A stretch of DNA of 64,000 bases from Paenibacillus sp. JQZ6Y-1 (lineage in GTDB: Bacteria; Bacillota; Bacilli; Paenibacillales; Paenibacillaceae): contig NZ_JBFDUZ010000001.1 of assembly GCF_040719145.1 (NCBI RefSeq), positions 1,736,001-1,800,000 of the forward strand, in the 5' to 3' direction. Position 1 is the first letter of the stretch, and every line of letters begins with the position of its first letter. Of the stretch, positions 35,301 to 46,802 are shown in pieces. The notes beneath the pieces were generated by a model. That model had not been told where the DNA came from and made no database searches. It was given only the letters and a program-made list of their open reading frames with translations. Made by a program: the position numbers and the translations under genes.

Positions 35301-35518
35301 ATTTGTATGCAATCTCTGTGCCGCAGGATGAAGAATGCTGGGGATTTGTCGATGCTGGCAACATGTTGACGGCTGCGGATAATCTGCTATATCTTCATCA
35401 TGGACAGACCGTGCTGACCCGTCCACAGTTCCATCTATTCACATCGATTGAGCTTGCCGATGAGGCATTGAACGATCTGCGGCGCATTCGTTTTGTATCA
35501 GAGGAGCCTACTTCATAA
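32351..35518 (+). CDS. GNAT acetyltransferase fused to a large beta-rich region
   Basis: This is a 1055-residue protein. Residues 1-155 form a GNAT domain with the acetyl-CoA loop VRPDYHGQKIGKRLVLRAVEE and the C-terminal AYKKAGF. About 900 residues of mainly beta sequence follow. One part (residues ~290-400: PKFPVRLKLQPPHRTLYVGDQVELELSVENEY) looks Ig-like. The end (GGLSLQIGEMSQASMLEETH and LPGVPLVASVVRVDQQTG) resembles carbohydrate-processing beta-sandwich regions; this resemblance is my inference. GNAT domains this heavily extended are unusual. It is probably co-transcribed with the amidohydrolase 20 bp downstream. No signal peptide is present, so it is cytoplasmic. Confidence 0.7.
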   Translation: MTINPTDIQIVEYEPRYAASIADMWNASHESWGGDNAIQTEQMILKEHHNSVHLNVFLAVNQDEVIGYCSFSHYKEDAGALYIALLNVRPDYHGQKIGKRLVLRAVEETITLGWPRVDLYTWPGNVKAVPAYKKAGFFWERRDDVTHLINLIPSVLQTPAVQSYFDQIDWYNDSVREIATQPDGEGENGFDYFVYEWRKDDLHLRMEYERTGRGLRLIETDDYLISATIPKQHRLPFGMSYPIQYEIVNKTGKPLQVDINASGNEQVDYELHQSVTVQQRETIQGSFVLKPIEQEQNPFQTHPVVEAELLINGLAAVFKLGVEPKFPVRLKLQPPHRTLYVGDQVELELSVENEYDTEETYRIRWPQHALLSFVEPELLITVPAQSRRSVMVTAQVLQYGIWHERITIDKANGDAMIHVLDQYVSLVLPHVQSAFGGETEKEWVAVNGLCHVHLNKESNSLNVYYGSEQGTVLFYPKFGLPYNDAFQKNRPVRVSFRQEDHMIMEVEYELESQQLQFTTVITLQRNGIVTRHHIVRNQMNEQRIEPLFLKEKFAISLHDSVIPYRGEFIHTSSGPDASSSDYWLVEDWSENWVFTQKDHSAWGTSWPQHLPLQRDLWHYALEHPLGVLQSGEVVTTSAITLAGGTWSRWQDFRSFAIAEGTKESLSTLPPLELVFNNGNPFVHGVAAPIQLIEHKNAVLDGKMLVESQQAQNHSHTSNDGNMSIQPQQFHMPLEEQLRQYNGSWSLESQRSGEVDVLNIHLDMDSYELKQQRLLIPVADHSVNMQIITDEHGEVHSVNNGILEFKASEAFAPTIFSLQYKGQEWLDSSYPQPGPKSWWNPWLGGLSLQIGEMSQASMLEETHTCSFTEMLDTNGNRWSGIAIDTAIRKNAKFKGLSLRQYYLTLPGVPLVASVVRVDQQTGTSLTPLNVRYWNYYKPGEDMASGKLHVRNTVGEELVYKAGKVEYDVRVLSGTARLSSSERNHHLYAISVPQDEECWGFVDAGNMLTAADNLLYLHHGQTVLTRPQFHLFTSIELADEALNDLRRIRFVSEEPTS

Positions 35519-35538
35519 CAGCGGGAAAGGAACATTCC

Positions 35539-36420
35539 ATGACACATCCTATGAAGATTATTGATGCACATATTCATTTTTCCGAGATCGAGGCATTTCA
35601 TGATACAGCGCGCAATTTGGCATCCATCGACTATACGACCGATGGATTATTGGCTGAATTTGCAGCATCGAATATTATTGCAGCAGTGGGAATGGGTGTA
35701 ACCGAAACGACACCGGGCGCATTCCCAGATGTGAAGGCGACGAATCCGATGCTGCTGGATCTGAATGACGAGATGCCAGACAATGTATTTACCTGTGTCG
35801 GTATTAACCCAGAGACGCTGCATGAACCGGGGCAATTGGAAGCATTAGAGCAATCGCTTGCCAATCCGCAGGTGGTTGGTTTCAAGCTGTACGCTGGATA
35901 TTACCATTACAATGTAGGCGATGCTATTTATGATCCGGTATATGACCTTGCCCGCAAGTATGGTCTACCCATCGTAATTCATGGTGGATTAACTTATGCA
36001 GATCAAGGGCTGCTCAAATATTCGCATCCGCTATCTATGGAAGAGACGTTTCTCAAGCATCGCGATATTACGTTTATGCTGTGTCATCTAGGCGATCCGT
36101 GGGTGATGGATGCAGCAGCGATGCTGGAAAAGAATCCGAATCTGTATGCTGATCTGTCCGGCTGGATTGTCGGTGATCATGCCAAAGTACAGCGTCTAAT
36201 GGGTGAACAGACGTATGTCGACCATTTTCGGCGCGCACTTGTCTTTGCGGAAAAGTATGATCGTGTGCTGTTCGGTACTGATTGGCCGCTCGTACCGCTG
36301 GATGCGTGGATTGGATTTATCAAAAACCTGATTCCAGAGCCGCATTGGGAGGATGTATTTTACAATAATGCACTGACCGTATTTCCGCGTTTGCGGGAAT
36401 GGATAGAGCGGCAGGAATAG
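35539..36420 (+). CDS. amidohydrolase-family TIM-barrel hydrolase
   Basis: This 293-residue metal-dependent hydrolase opens with IIDAHIHF, the HxH metal motif. It continues with VGFKLYAGYYHYNV, an IVIHGG histidine strand, TFMLCHLGDP, and FGTDWPLVPL with the C-terminal catalytic Asp. This fits the amidohydrolase-2 family (decarboxylases and lactonases such as ACMSD-like enzymes). The substrate is unknown. It lies 20 bp after the GNAT fusion, so the two probably act in the same pathway. ATG 35539 is preceded by AAAGGAAC; ATG 35551 is a weaker alternative. Confidence 0.88.
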   Translation: MTHPMKIIDAHIHFSEIEAFHDTARNLASIDYTTDGLLAEFAASNIIAAVGMGVTETTPGAFPDVKATNPMLLDLNDEMPDNVFTCVGINPETLHEPGQLEALEQSLANPQVVGFKLYAGYYHYNVGDAIYDPVYDLARKYGLPIVIHGGLTYADQGLLKYSHPLSMEETFLKHRDITFMLCHLGDPWVMDAAAMLEKNPNLYADLSGWIVGDHAKVQRLMGEQTYVDHFRRALVFAEKYDRVLFGTDWPLVPLDAWIGFIKNLIPEPHWEDVFYNNALTVFPRLREWIERQE

Positions 36421-36451
36421 GAGAAGTACGATTATATTTGTATAGTAATAT

Positions 36452-36499
36452 AACTCTGTAAGCATGCGGTATGGATTCCGCTTAGCTTACAGAGTTTTT
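36452..36499 (+). terminator. terminator of the GNAT-amidohydrolase operon
   Basis: AACTCTGTAAGC pairs with GCTTACAGAGTT, with an inner CGG/CCG stem, followed by a short T-run. Confidence 0.85.
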
Positions 36500-36563
36500 G
36501 TGTATCCGATCGGCTGAATCATAAGCTGAGATGAATGATTGCATACCAACCCGAACCAAGGAA

Positions 36564-36592
36564 TTGACAAACATATTACTTTACACTAATAT
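36564..36592 (+). promoter_or_regulatory. promoter of the licT-bglP-bglH operon
   Basis: The -35 TTGACA (36564-36569) and -10 TAATAT (36587-36592) are separated by 17 bp, about 30 bp before the first RAT element. Confidence 0.8.
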
Positions 36593-36622
36593 GACTCTAT
36601 AAGAAAATAATGAACGCGATCT

Positions 36623-36651
36623 GGATTGTTACTGCTTCGGCAGGCAAGACC
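36623..36651 (+). promoter_or_regulatory. RAT antiterminator 1 (LicT-binding)
   Basis: GGATTGTTACTG, loop CTTCGG, CAGGCAAGACC matches the ribonucleic antiterminator consensus of BglG/LicT regulators. Its 3' end overlaps the left arm of the following terminator, so LicT bound here prevents terminator formation. It places licT under its own control. Confidence 0.92.
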
Positions 36652-36709
36652 GATTAATACGAGGCATGATTCGCTTTATTTCATGTAGTCGTCATTATCG
36701 GTCTTTTTT
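36646..36709 (+). terminator. LicT-controlled terminator 1
   Basis: AAGACCGAT pairs with ATCGGTCTT and runs into T residues; the left arm is shared with the RAT, which is the classic mutually exclusive switch. Confidence 0.88.
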
Positions 36710-36721
36710 ATTTCTAAATTT

Positions 36722-36735
36722 TGTAAACGTTTCAT
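36722..36735 (+). promoter_or_regulatory. cre-like site (CcpA) before licT
   Basis: TGTAAACGTTTCAT matches the catabolite-response consensus TGWAARCGYTWNCW at 13 of 14 positions. It lies inside the leader, where CcpA could act as a roadblock when glucose is present. Confidence 0.55.
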
Positions 36736-36751
36736 TTTAAAAGGAGATCCC

Positions 36752-37591
36752 ATGAAAATCACACGCATTATTAACAATAATGTCGTCTGCGCAGTGAACG
36801 ATAGGCGGCAAGAGATGATGCTTCTCGGGAGTGGCATCGGTTTTCAAAAGAAGAAGGGAGACGATGTAGAGACAGGGAAAATTGAAAAAGAATTCTTCCT
36901 CAAATCTAAAAATGTAACCGGTAAATTGTATGCTCTACTCGCGCAAATCCCGATGGAATATATTCGTGTGTCAGACAGTATCATTCAATATGCCAAAGAA
37001 ACGCTCCATAAAGAATTGAATGAGAATATATATTTAACGTTAACCGATCATATTAACTTTGCAGTAGCTCGCTATAAGCAAGGGATGAATTTTAACAATG
37101 CGTTATTGTCTGAAATTAAAGCGTTCTATTCCAATGAATTCCGAGTTGCCTTGAAAGCGTTAGACATGATTAATCAGGAATTCGATATTGCTCTGCCAGA
37201 AGATGAAGCAGGTTTTATCGCTCTGCATATTGTAAATGCCGAACTCGGTTCTGAAATGGAAGAGACGATGCGGATTACGCAATTTATACAGAAGGTACTA
37301 AATATTATTCGTTATCAATTTAAGATTAACTTCAATGAAAGCTCCATTCATTATTCCAGATTGACTACTCACTTAAAATTCTTTGCATATCGCTTGTTTA
37401 ATAATACGGTTGTGAAGCATAATGATAGTGATTTTCTCCATATTATCAAAGCGAAATACGCCAAAGAATATGAATGTAGTCTCCGTATCGCCACATTGAT
37501 TCGAGTGGATTACGGCAAAGAATTAACCGAGGATGAACTGGTCTATTTGACCGTTCATATCAAGCGAGTCATTGATGAAGAAACAGATTGA
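36752..37591 (+). CDS. licT: LicT/BglG-type transcriptional antiterminator
   Basis: This 279-residue RNA-binding regulator has a CAT domain (residues 1-55: MKITRIINNNVVCAVN, LLGSGIGFQKK) that binds RAT hairpins. PRD1 (about 65-170) carries His100 and His159, and PRD2 (about 175-275) carries His207 and His269, at positions where the phosphotransferase system phosphorylates these proteins. Without substrate the transporter's EIIB phosphorylates and inactivates LicT; with beta-glucoside, HPr-dependent phosphorylation activates it. It controls its own leader and the bglP leader. ATG 36752 follows AAGGAG. Confidence 0.95.
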   Translation: MKITRIINNNVVCAVNDRRQEMMLLGSGIGFQKKKGDDVETGKIEKEFFLKSKNVTGKLYALLAQIPMEYIRVSDSIIQYAKETLHKELNENIYLTLTDHINFAVARYKQGMNFNNALLSEIKAFYSNEFRVALKALDMINQEFDIALPEDEAGFIALHIVNAELGSEMEETMRITQFIQKVLNIIRYQFKINFNESSIHYSRLTTHLKFFAYRLFNNTVVKHNDSDFLHIIKAKYAKEYECSLRIATLIRVDYGKELTEDELVYLTVHIKRVIDEETD

Positions 37592-37628
37592 TCCATGTAT
37601 CGTGAATTATCTCATAATGAATAGACTA

Positions 37629-37657
37629 GGATTGTTACTGGTGAAGCAGGCAAGACC
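37629..37657 (+). promoter_or_regulatory. RAT antiterminator 2 (upstream of bglP)
   Basis: GGATTGTTACTG, loop GTGAAG, CAGGCAAGACC repeats the RAT of the licT leader with a changed loop. Overlap with the next terminator gives a second LicT-dependent switch between regulator and transporter. Confidence 0.92.
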
Positions 37658-37715
37658 TAGAGCCCGATCGTGTATAGAGCACATCTATATGCGATCGGAC
37701 TCTAGGTCTTTTTTT
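37652..37715 (+). terminator. LicT-controlled terminator 2
   Basis: AAGACCTAGAG-CCCGATCG pairs with CGATCGGA-CTCTAGGTCTT and ends in a run of T. It would stop transcription after licT unless LicT holds the RAT. Confidence 0.92.
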
Positions 37716-37745
37716 ATATCAAAATTGTTCAAAGGGGAACCGTCC

Positions 37746-41085
<3,340 letters not shown>

Positions 41086-41098
41086 GATTCAAAACAAA

Positions 41099-41134
41099 GA
41101 GAGCAGGAGGATTCAATACAATTCACCTGCTCTC
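41099..41134 (+). repeat. hairpin after bglH without T-run
   Basis: GAGAGCAGG pairs with CCTGCTCTC around an 18-nt loop. It lies 14 bp after the bglH stop; lacking a T-run it may protect the 3' end of the message. Confidence 0.6.
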
Positions 41135-41175
41135 ACCTATACAATCAATATAGAAAATAGATACAGAATAAAATG

Positions 41176-41203
41176 AAAAGCTGCTGAAATAGCGGCTTTT
41201 TTG
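41176..41203 (+). terminator. terminator of the bgl operon
   Basis: AAAAGCTGC pairs with GCGGCTTTT (one G-T) with a short loop and a T-run; the A-rich left side also allows termination of the convergent AraC_N gene. Confidence 0.8.
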
Positions 41204-41227
41204 TACATAGAGGAATGTATATTAGCT

Positions 41228-42148
41228 CTATTCATAGTGCTGCTTGATCAAGAATTCGGCTTGTTGCTTACTATCGCTTTTGGGCGGTAGTCCGAACATA
41301 CGCGCATACTCTCGGCTAAACTGGGATGGGCTCTCATAGCCGACTTGAAATCCGGCTTCTGCTGCATCTATTGGGGAACCCAGTAACAGACGACGCGCAG
41401 TTTGCAATCTGATTGTTTTCTGATATTGAATCGGGCTCATTGCAGTTGCTTGCTTGAAATATTTATGCAGCGTCGCAGCGCTCATATGCACTTCCTTTGC
41501 CATCTGAGAAATGTTGAGCGGTTGGTCATAATGCTGATTGATATGATCGACAACCTGTAGGATCCGGTTGATATAACTTCCAGTCACAGCATAATATGCA
41601 AAAATTGCTCCTTGCTCCCCTTGTAGAACGCGATACAGAATTTCGCGGATAATTAACGGCGCTAGCGTATCAATATCTGTAGGATGATCCAGTAAGCGAA
41701 GAAGACGACTAGCAGCATCAAGTACATCGCTAGTCATAGAGTCGATAAATAGCCCTCCATCATGCTGTATCATCGCGGGCTCTGGTCGCGGTTTAACAAG
41801 GTCTAAAATCATATCCATATCAAAATCTAATTGAAGGCTAAGATAAGGCTTCTGAATCGAAGCTTCCTCAATTCTTCCGATAACCGGCAAATGAACGGGA
41901 TTGACGAGATAATGCAGCGGGTCATAGTGATAAGTCTGGTTGGCTAGTGTTACCGTCTTAGACCCTTGGGCAATAATATAAAGGGAAGGAGAAGCGATGG
42001 AGTGTACAGGCTGTGTAATCTGGGTTGTATGTCGTAAACGAACACCTGAAATCATTGTCTCGTATACACCGTCCTCAGGTGCATGGCGTAGCATTATGCA
42101 AACCAATTCGTGCAATCGCATATCTATATCTGCATAGGATGATATCAT
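41228..42148 (-). CDS. AraC_N-type transcriptional regulator, second copy
   Basis: This 306-residue protein is built like the one at 29606: AraC_N sensor (LRHTTQITQPVHSIASPSLYIIAQGSKTVTLANQTYHYD) and a C-terminal double helix-turn-helix (ISQMAKEVHMSAATLHKYFKQATAMSPIQYQKTIRLQTARRLL, then AGFQVGYESPSQFSREYARMFGLPP). ATG 42148 follows AGGAGC. The two proteins are paralogues with many shared positions. It is divergent from a short-chain dehydrogenase gene, which it presumably activates. Confidence 0.93.
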   Translation of the reverse strand: MISSYADIDMRLHELVCIMLRHAPEDGVYETMISGVRLRHTTQITQPVHSIASPSLYIIAQGSKTVTLANQTYHYDPLHYLVNPVHLPVIGRIEEASIQKPYLSLQLDFDMDMILDLVKPRPEPAMIQHDGGLFIDSMTSDVLDAASRLLRLLDHPTDIDTLAPLIIREILYRVLQGEQGAIFAYYAVTGSYINRILQVVDHINQHYDQPLNISQMAKEVHMSAATLHKYFKQATAMSPIQYQKTIRLQTARRLLLGSPIDAAEAGFQVGYESPSQFSREYARMFGLPPKSDSKQQAEFLIKQHYE

Positions 42149-42247
42149 AGTGAGCTCCTTTATTTTGCGAACTAGATGTTTGTATCATTTTATTGTAACG
42201 GAAGAGGTAAGGCAACTCGTGATAGGCTCGTCCATGTGATGCAGAGG

Positions 42248-42260
42248 AATAGGCAATGAT
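42248..42260. promoter_or_regulatory. candidate AraC_N operator motif, copy 2
   Basis: AATAGGCAATGAT, 100 bp upstream of the AraC_N gene and 106 bp upstream of the dehydrogenase, matches the element at 30618 at 12 of 13 positions. Confidence 0.5.
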
Positions 42261-42365
42261 CGTTTTGGAATGTTCTACTGTATGAGAGATGTATTCATGT
42301 AAGCTGAAATCAACCCATTCCATCTAAACACATACACTGAGCGAGAAGAAAGCGAGGATGTTAAC

Positions 42366-43085
42366 ATGAGTACACATTCCAAAGTGGTTATTGTTACAGG
42401 AGCTAGTAGTGGTATCGGTAAAGCGACTGCTCTTTTGTTAGCTGAAAAAGGAGCGAAGCTTGTTTTAGGCGCAAGAGGAGAAACAAAGCTTGCACAATTG
42501 AATAAGCAGATCAACGACTCTGGTGGAGAATCCATCTACGGTATCACAGATGTATCAAAACGTGAGGATGTAGCAAGATTGGTGCAAATGGCTGTCGAGC
42601 ATTATGGACGATTGGATGTATTGATTAACAATGCTGGTGTAATGCCTATTTCCCCTTTGGATGCACTCAAAGTAGACGACTGGGAAGCGATGATCGATAT
42701 TAATATTAAAGGCGTATTGTACGGAATCGCTGAAGCACTACCTGTTTTCCGCAGTCAAGCATCCGGGCATTTTATCAATATCGCCTCAACAGCTGCCCAT
42801 CGAGTCGTACCGAATCAATCGGTATATGCAGGGACGAAGTTTGCGGTGCGCGCGATCTCCGAAGGGTTGAGACAAGAGGCGGGAGATAAGCTACGTGTTA
42901 CGATCATCTCTCCGGGGATGACACGGACAGAATATGTAGAGAGTGCGACAGACCCGGTTGTTCGCTCGAATGTAGAGATAGCGATGCCGCCGAGAGCTGT
43001 AGCGGATGCAATTGCCTTTGCCATTGAACAAGCGGAGCAGGTAGATGTGAGTGAGATCGTGATCCGACCTACTGCGCAAGCGTGA
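42366..43085 (+). CDS. short-chain dehydrogenase/reductase (SDR)
   Basis: This 239-residue Rossmann-fold reductase has the cofactor motif TGASSGIG (residues 11-18), NNAGVMP, and the catalytic Tyr154-x3-Lys158 with the upstream serine in NIASTAAH. It belongs to the classical SDR group (YdfG/serine dehydrogenase-like) and likely uses NADP, judging from the Arg in LGARGE after the second strand. It is under probable control of the divergent AraC_N regulator. The substrate is unknown. Confidence 0.92.
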   Translation: MSTHSKVVIVTGASSGIGKATALLLAEKGAKLVLGARGETKLAQLNKQINDSGGESIYGITDVSKREDVARLVQMAVEHYGRLDVLINNAGVMPISPLDALKVDDWEAMIDINIKGVLYGIAEALPVFRSQASGHFINIASTAAHRVVPNQSVYAGTKFAVRAISEGLRQEAGDKLRVTIISPGMTRTEYVESATDPVVRSNVEIAMPPRAVADAIAFAIEQAEQVDVSEIVIRPTAQA

Positions 43086-43233
43086 ATCTATGGATGGTGC
43101 ACAAACTCTCATCCAAGATTATGAATATATTGTAGTGATTTAATGACAATCTGTATTTGCTTGTTTGCAGGCTGACCGTTAACATATGAACGATGTTTAC
43201 AATACCGGATCAGAGGTAGAGAAGAGGATTGTC

Positions 43234-43932
43234 ATGAACAAAGCCAAAATTTTGATTATCGAAGATGATGCACCCATTGCTGATTTGCTGTCTTACGGAT
43301 TGACGATGGAAGGATTCCAGACGCGTACAGCTTCTAGTGGAGCAATAGGGATGAGCGAGATTCAAGCATTTCAGCCGGATTTGCTGCTACTGGATTGGAT
43401 GCTGCCCGATCAGAGTGGTCTAGACATTTGCAAAAAAGTCACTGCTCACTATAACCTTCCGATCTGCATGATTACCGCCAAATCCGATATTACCGATAAA
43501 ATTCTCGGTCTTGAATTCGGAGCGGATGATTATATTACTAAGCCATTTGATCTGCGTGAGGTCGTGGCGCGCATCCGCACGATTTTACGTCGGGTGGAGC
43601 AGGCTAGTGATTCTATACGGCAGGAGTCACTACCTGTCGTTATCCGTTTTCGCCATTTGGAAGTCATCGAAGACGAGCGGCTGGTCAAAAATGCGGGGGA
43701 ACCAGTCGAGCTTACACCGAAGGAATACGATCTGCTGATAATGCTACTCAAAAATCAGGGCAAAACCTTTACCCGTTCTGACTTGCTTGATCTCGTATGG
43801 GGGTACCATTTTGTCGGCGATACCCGTACCGTGGATACGCATATTCAGCGGCTTCGCAAAAAGCTGGATGCTACTGATTGCATTACGACCGTTTTCGGCA
43901 TCGGTTATAAGTTTGAGAAGACGGGTGGATAA
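43234..43932 (+). CDS. OmpR-family response regulator
   Basis: This 232-residue protein has a receiver with acidic pocket D11-D12, phospho-acceptor Asp54 (LLLDWMLPDQSG) and Lys in YITKPFDL, and a winged-helix output domain ending DTHIQRLRKKLDATDCITTVFGIGYKFE. ATG 43234 is chosen for the AGAGGA before it, instead of a start 48 bp upstream. The stop overlaps the kinase gene by one base. It forms a regulator-kinase-lipoprotein unit with the next two genes. Confidence 0.94.
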   Translation: MNKAKILIIEDDAPIADLLSYGLTMEGFQTRTASSGAIGMSEIQAFQPDLLLLDWMLPDQSGLDICKKVTAHYNLPICMITAKSDITDKILGLEFGADDYITKPFDLREVVARIRTILRRVEQASDSIRQESLPVVIRFRHLEVIEDERLVKNAGEPVELTPKEYDLLIMLLKNQGKTFTRSDLLDLVWGYHFVGDTRTVDTHIQRLRKKLDATDCITTVFGIGYKFEKTGG

Positions 43933-45401
43933 TGATGGTACGCAAAATCAGTATCAAATTCCTGATCGGATTTCTCCTGATCTTTTCATTATCTTTTGTT
44001 GTGCTAAATCAGACGGTGAAAGAATTCATTCGCAACAGCAATCAGAGTCTAGTCACGAATGAGCTAGAAGGGTTGAAAAACAATAGCAATGGCTATGTGC
44101 GGCAGGCATTTCTAATCAATCACTATAGCAGCAATCAGCTGTATTTCGGTGAGATTGCCAAAGAAATCGCAGTAGATCTGAACCGGATGACAGATAGCGG
44201 TATCGGCATTTATAACTTGAATGGTAAGCTGCTCTACGCATCGGATACTACGGTTTTCCCCGTCAATATGCAAAGTGATCTCGAGCAAGCCATTGGTGGT
44301 AATACAGCATACAGCATTACGTATAATGGCAAATATACAACGGTTCTGTTCTCATATCCGGTCATTATCGACGGCGCAAAGGTCGGGATTTTGCGTTTTT
44401 ACAAAGACTTTAGCGCATTATATCGACAAACTGGTCAAGTGCTGCAAATTACACTCTATATCGCGCTCGCTATCTTTGCAGCAGCATTTCTATTCTCGTA
44501 CATTCTATCAAGGCATATTACGATTCCACTCACTCGGCTGACCGAGGCTTCGACTGAAGTGAAGAACGGCAATCTGGACGTGCGACTGCATGTTAAGCGC
44601 AAGGATGAGATTGGCAAGCTGGCAGACAATTTTAATGATATGATCGACCAGATTAGTCGCCAGATTCATATTATCGAAAAAGATCGAGATCACCTCAAGC
44701 AGCTGCATGAGCAGGAAAAGCACTTTTTTGACAATATTACACACGAGCTCAAAACACCGCTGACCTCGATTCTCGGATACGCGGAGATCATTCGCAAGAA
44801 TGGTGAGAAGGACCCGATATTTTTTGATAAAGGTATGAATCATATTATCGAGGAAAGTCGGCGGCTGCACGATATGGTATTGAAGCTGCTGGAAGTCTCT
44901 CGCAACCAAAATGCTATTCACGAATGGCAGCCAGTAGACGTGGGACCGATTTTGCTGGATGTCTGCGAGTCCATGACAATGCGCGCCCAGCGTTACAACA
45001 AGCAAATTCATTGCGACATCAGCGACAATCTCATACTGCTTGGCGACGGTGATCGGATGAGGCAGCTGTTTATCAACTTGGTCGACAATGCGATCAAATA
45101 CAGCCTGCCTTGCTCTACCGTCTCGGTCAAAGGGCAGCGAGATCATGACCGCATTTGTTTACTCTTCAGCAATCCCAGCGATCCCATCGACGGCAAATAT
45201 TTGTCGCGATTATTCCAACCCTTTTATCTCGCCCATGCCGGAAGTGCGGAAGAGGGAAGTGTGGGGCTAGGGCTTAGCATTGTGAAGTCGATTGTGCAGC
45301 AGCTCGAAGGTACGGTTCACATCGCTAATGATCACCATGAGACAATTGTCACTTTGGAATTCCCTGCTTGGGTCGGAATGGAAAAGGAGGGGGCGTTATG
45401 A
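43932..45401 (+). CDS. membrane sensor histidine kinase (HAMP, HisKA)
   Basis: This 489-residue kinase has a transmembrane helix (about 9-28), an extracytoplasmic sensor of about 140 residues, and a second helix (about 172-195). A HAMP linker (SRHITIPLTRLTEASTEVKNGNLDVRLHVKRKDEIGKLADNFNDM) follows. HisKA has phospho-acceptor His271 (NITHELKTPLTS). The HATPase domain has the N-box QLFINLVDNAIKYS and a G2-like GSVGLGLSIVKSI. A typical OmpR-class partner of the upstream regulator. Its last bases overlap the lipoprotein start, so sensor and lipoprotein are translationally coupled. Confidence 0.94.
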   Translation: MMVRKISIKFLIGFLLIFSLSFVVLNQTVKEFIRNSNQSLVTNELEGLKNNSNGYVRQAFLINHYSSNQLYFGEIAKEIAVDLNRMTDSGIGIYNLNGKLLYASDTTVFPVNMQSDLEQAIGGNTAYSITYNGKYTTVLFSYPVIIDGAKVGILRFYKDFSALYRQTGQVLQITLYIALAIFAAAFLFSYILSRHITIPLTRLTEASTEVKNGNLDVRLHVKRKDEIGKLADNFNDMIDQISRQIHIIEKDRDHLKQLHEQEKHFFDNITHELKTPLTSILGYAEIIRKNGEKDPIFFDKGMNHIIEESRRLHDMVLKLLEVSRNQNAIHEWQPVDVGPILLDVCESMTMRAQRYNKQIHCDISDNLILLGDGDRMRQLFINLVDNAIKYSLPCSTVSVKGQRDHDRICLLFSNPSDPIDGKYLSRLFQPFYLAHAGSAEEGSVGLGLSIVKSIVQQLEGTVHIANDHHETIVTLEFPAWVGMEKEGAL

Positions 45402-46555
45402 GAGTTCGAACTATGATGCTATCCATTCTGATCCTGCTGTTGACGATGATACTAGCTGCATGTAATACAGCACCCAAGACAGAGGTAGTCATCATTCCAG
45501 ATAATAACGAAGCTCCAATGGTCGATCCAGCATCCAAGCCTGTACAGGTCAAAACAATCTATCGGCTACCTGGACATTTTTCCAACGCCGGTCACTTGCT
45601 GGGCTGGTCTGCTCATGATGAAGTTATATCTGCAATGAATTTTATGTCTGTGCTGGAACAAGGTACGTTAGAACAGATGGCATATCCGTTTGAAAAAAGT
45701 ACACCTAACACTGTCGTTGGTCATATCAACTACAATACCTTCCTATCGCCGGATGGTAATTTCTTTTGCGAAACACTCAATACCTCTAACCAAACGGTAT
45801 TGAAGCTTGTATCTATGCAGGATGGCAAAAAGACTGTGCTGACACAATTGAATGACTCTAGCACATATATCCAAAATGTATCGTGGTCACCGAATAGCAA
45901 ATACGTCAGTTATCTGGTGGATCGACCTGCTTTTAATGCGAATGAGAAACCTAGCGCGGTTCTGCATATTTACAATATGGAGAATCATCTGGATAGTAGC
46001 TATTCGCTGACTCTGTTTACGGCGCAAGACTCCATATTCCATGTGGACATTGCGAATAATGGTACTAGCATTTTGATGCAGTCGTATCAGTCGAGTCATG
46101 GTCAAAAGAAGGTACTGACCATGGCAGAAGCATCGAATAAAAAGCTGGATGTGAAGTATGAGCGTAAGATTGGTGGGGATGATGTGAGCTGGATTACTAA
46201 CGATCAGTTTGTCTTTATCGGCTCTGACCAATCGTTGTATGAATACGACCGACGTAACGGGGAGTTATCCGTCCTTCTGGATCATGTACAGGGCTTTGAA
46301 TTTTCCCCAGATCGTAAAAGTGTCGTATACACCTCATTGCAGGATCAGAATATAGTATTTGTTGGCAAAATGCAGGGCAGAAATGTGCTGTATCGCGAGC
46401 CGATCTATCGCGGGATGCTACCTTACAATATGTTCTGGAATCAGGATAGTAAAAGCTTACTTATTCAAGGCTCCAAGCCGTGGAATCCTGCGCAGACCTC
46501 TTCTGCTTCCTCGGACGGCTATGCAGATGAGGCATTGGTTATTGAGTTAGAGTAG
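45398..46555 (+). CDS. TolB-like beta-propeller lipoprotein of a two-component operon
   Basis: This 385-residue lipoprotein has a signal peptide with lipobox ILAAC (Cys22). The rest is beta-rich with repeated WSPNSKYVSYLVD, FSPDRKSVVYTS and FWNQDSKSLLIQG units, the pattern of TolB/WD-type propeller blades. It is exposed on the outer face of the membrane. The start overlaps the kinase stop (ATGA), with AGGAGG before it. It may feed a signal to the kinase or be an envelope target of the system. The ligand is unknown. Confidence 0.85.
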   Translation: MRVRTMMLSILILLLTMILAACNTAPKTEVVIIPDNNEAPMVDPASKPVQVKTIYRLPGHFSNAGHLLGWSAHDEVISAMNFMSVLEQGTLEQMAYPFEKSTPNTVVGHINYNTFLSPDGNFFCETLNTSNQTVLKLVSMQDGKKTVLTQLNDSSTYIQNVSWSPNSKYVSYLVDRPAFNANEKPSAVLHIYNMENHLDSSYSLTLFTAQDSIFHVDIANNGTSILMQSYQSSHGQKKVLTMAEASNKKLDVKYERKIGGDDVSWITNDQFVFIGSDQSLYEYDRRNGELSVLLDHVQGFEFSPDRKSVVYTSLQDQNIVFVGKMQGRNVLYREPIYRGMLPYNMFWNQDSKSLLIQGSKPWNPAQTSSASSDGYADEALVIELE

Positions 46556-46648
46556 TGTAGGATAGATCGGAATCAAATAAATAATTTACTCCATCATTTT
46601 TTCCACACATCGCTGATAGATCATACGATCATCACAAAAGCATGATGA

Positions 46649-46688
46649 AAAACCCTGCTTGGGCAATACACGCCATAGCAGGGTTTTT
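46649..46688 (+). terminator. terminator of the first regulator-kinase-lipoprotein operon
   Basis: AAAACCCTGCT pairs with AGCAGGGTTTT around a 17-nt loop and continues with T residues. Confidence 0.9.
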
Positions 46689-46802
46689 CTATGTTAGACA
46701 ACCGCTGTGACAATTTGTTTACAAGTTCATCAAACTTTGGCGACAACTGTTCGGCATAATGAAGACATCAAGAACAACACATACAGAAAAGGAATGGATG
46801 CT

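Noticed and set aside
37572-37745. N-terminal extension of BglP by 58 codons
   Set aside because: This stretch is the RAT and terminator leader; AGGGGA and the conserved EIIB start at ATG 37746 define the gene.
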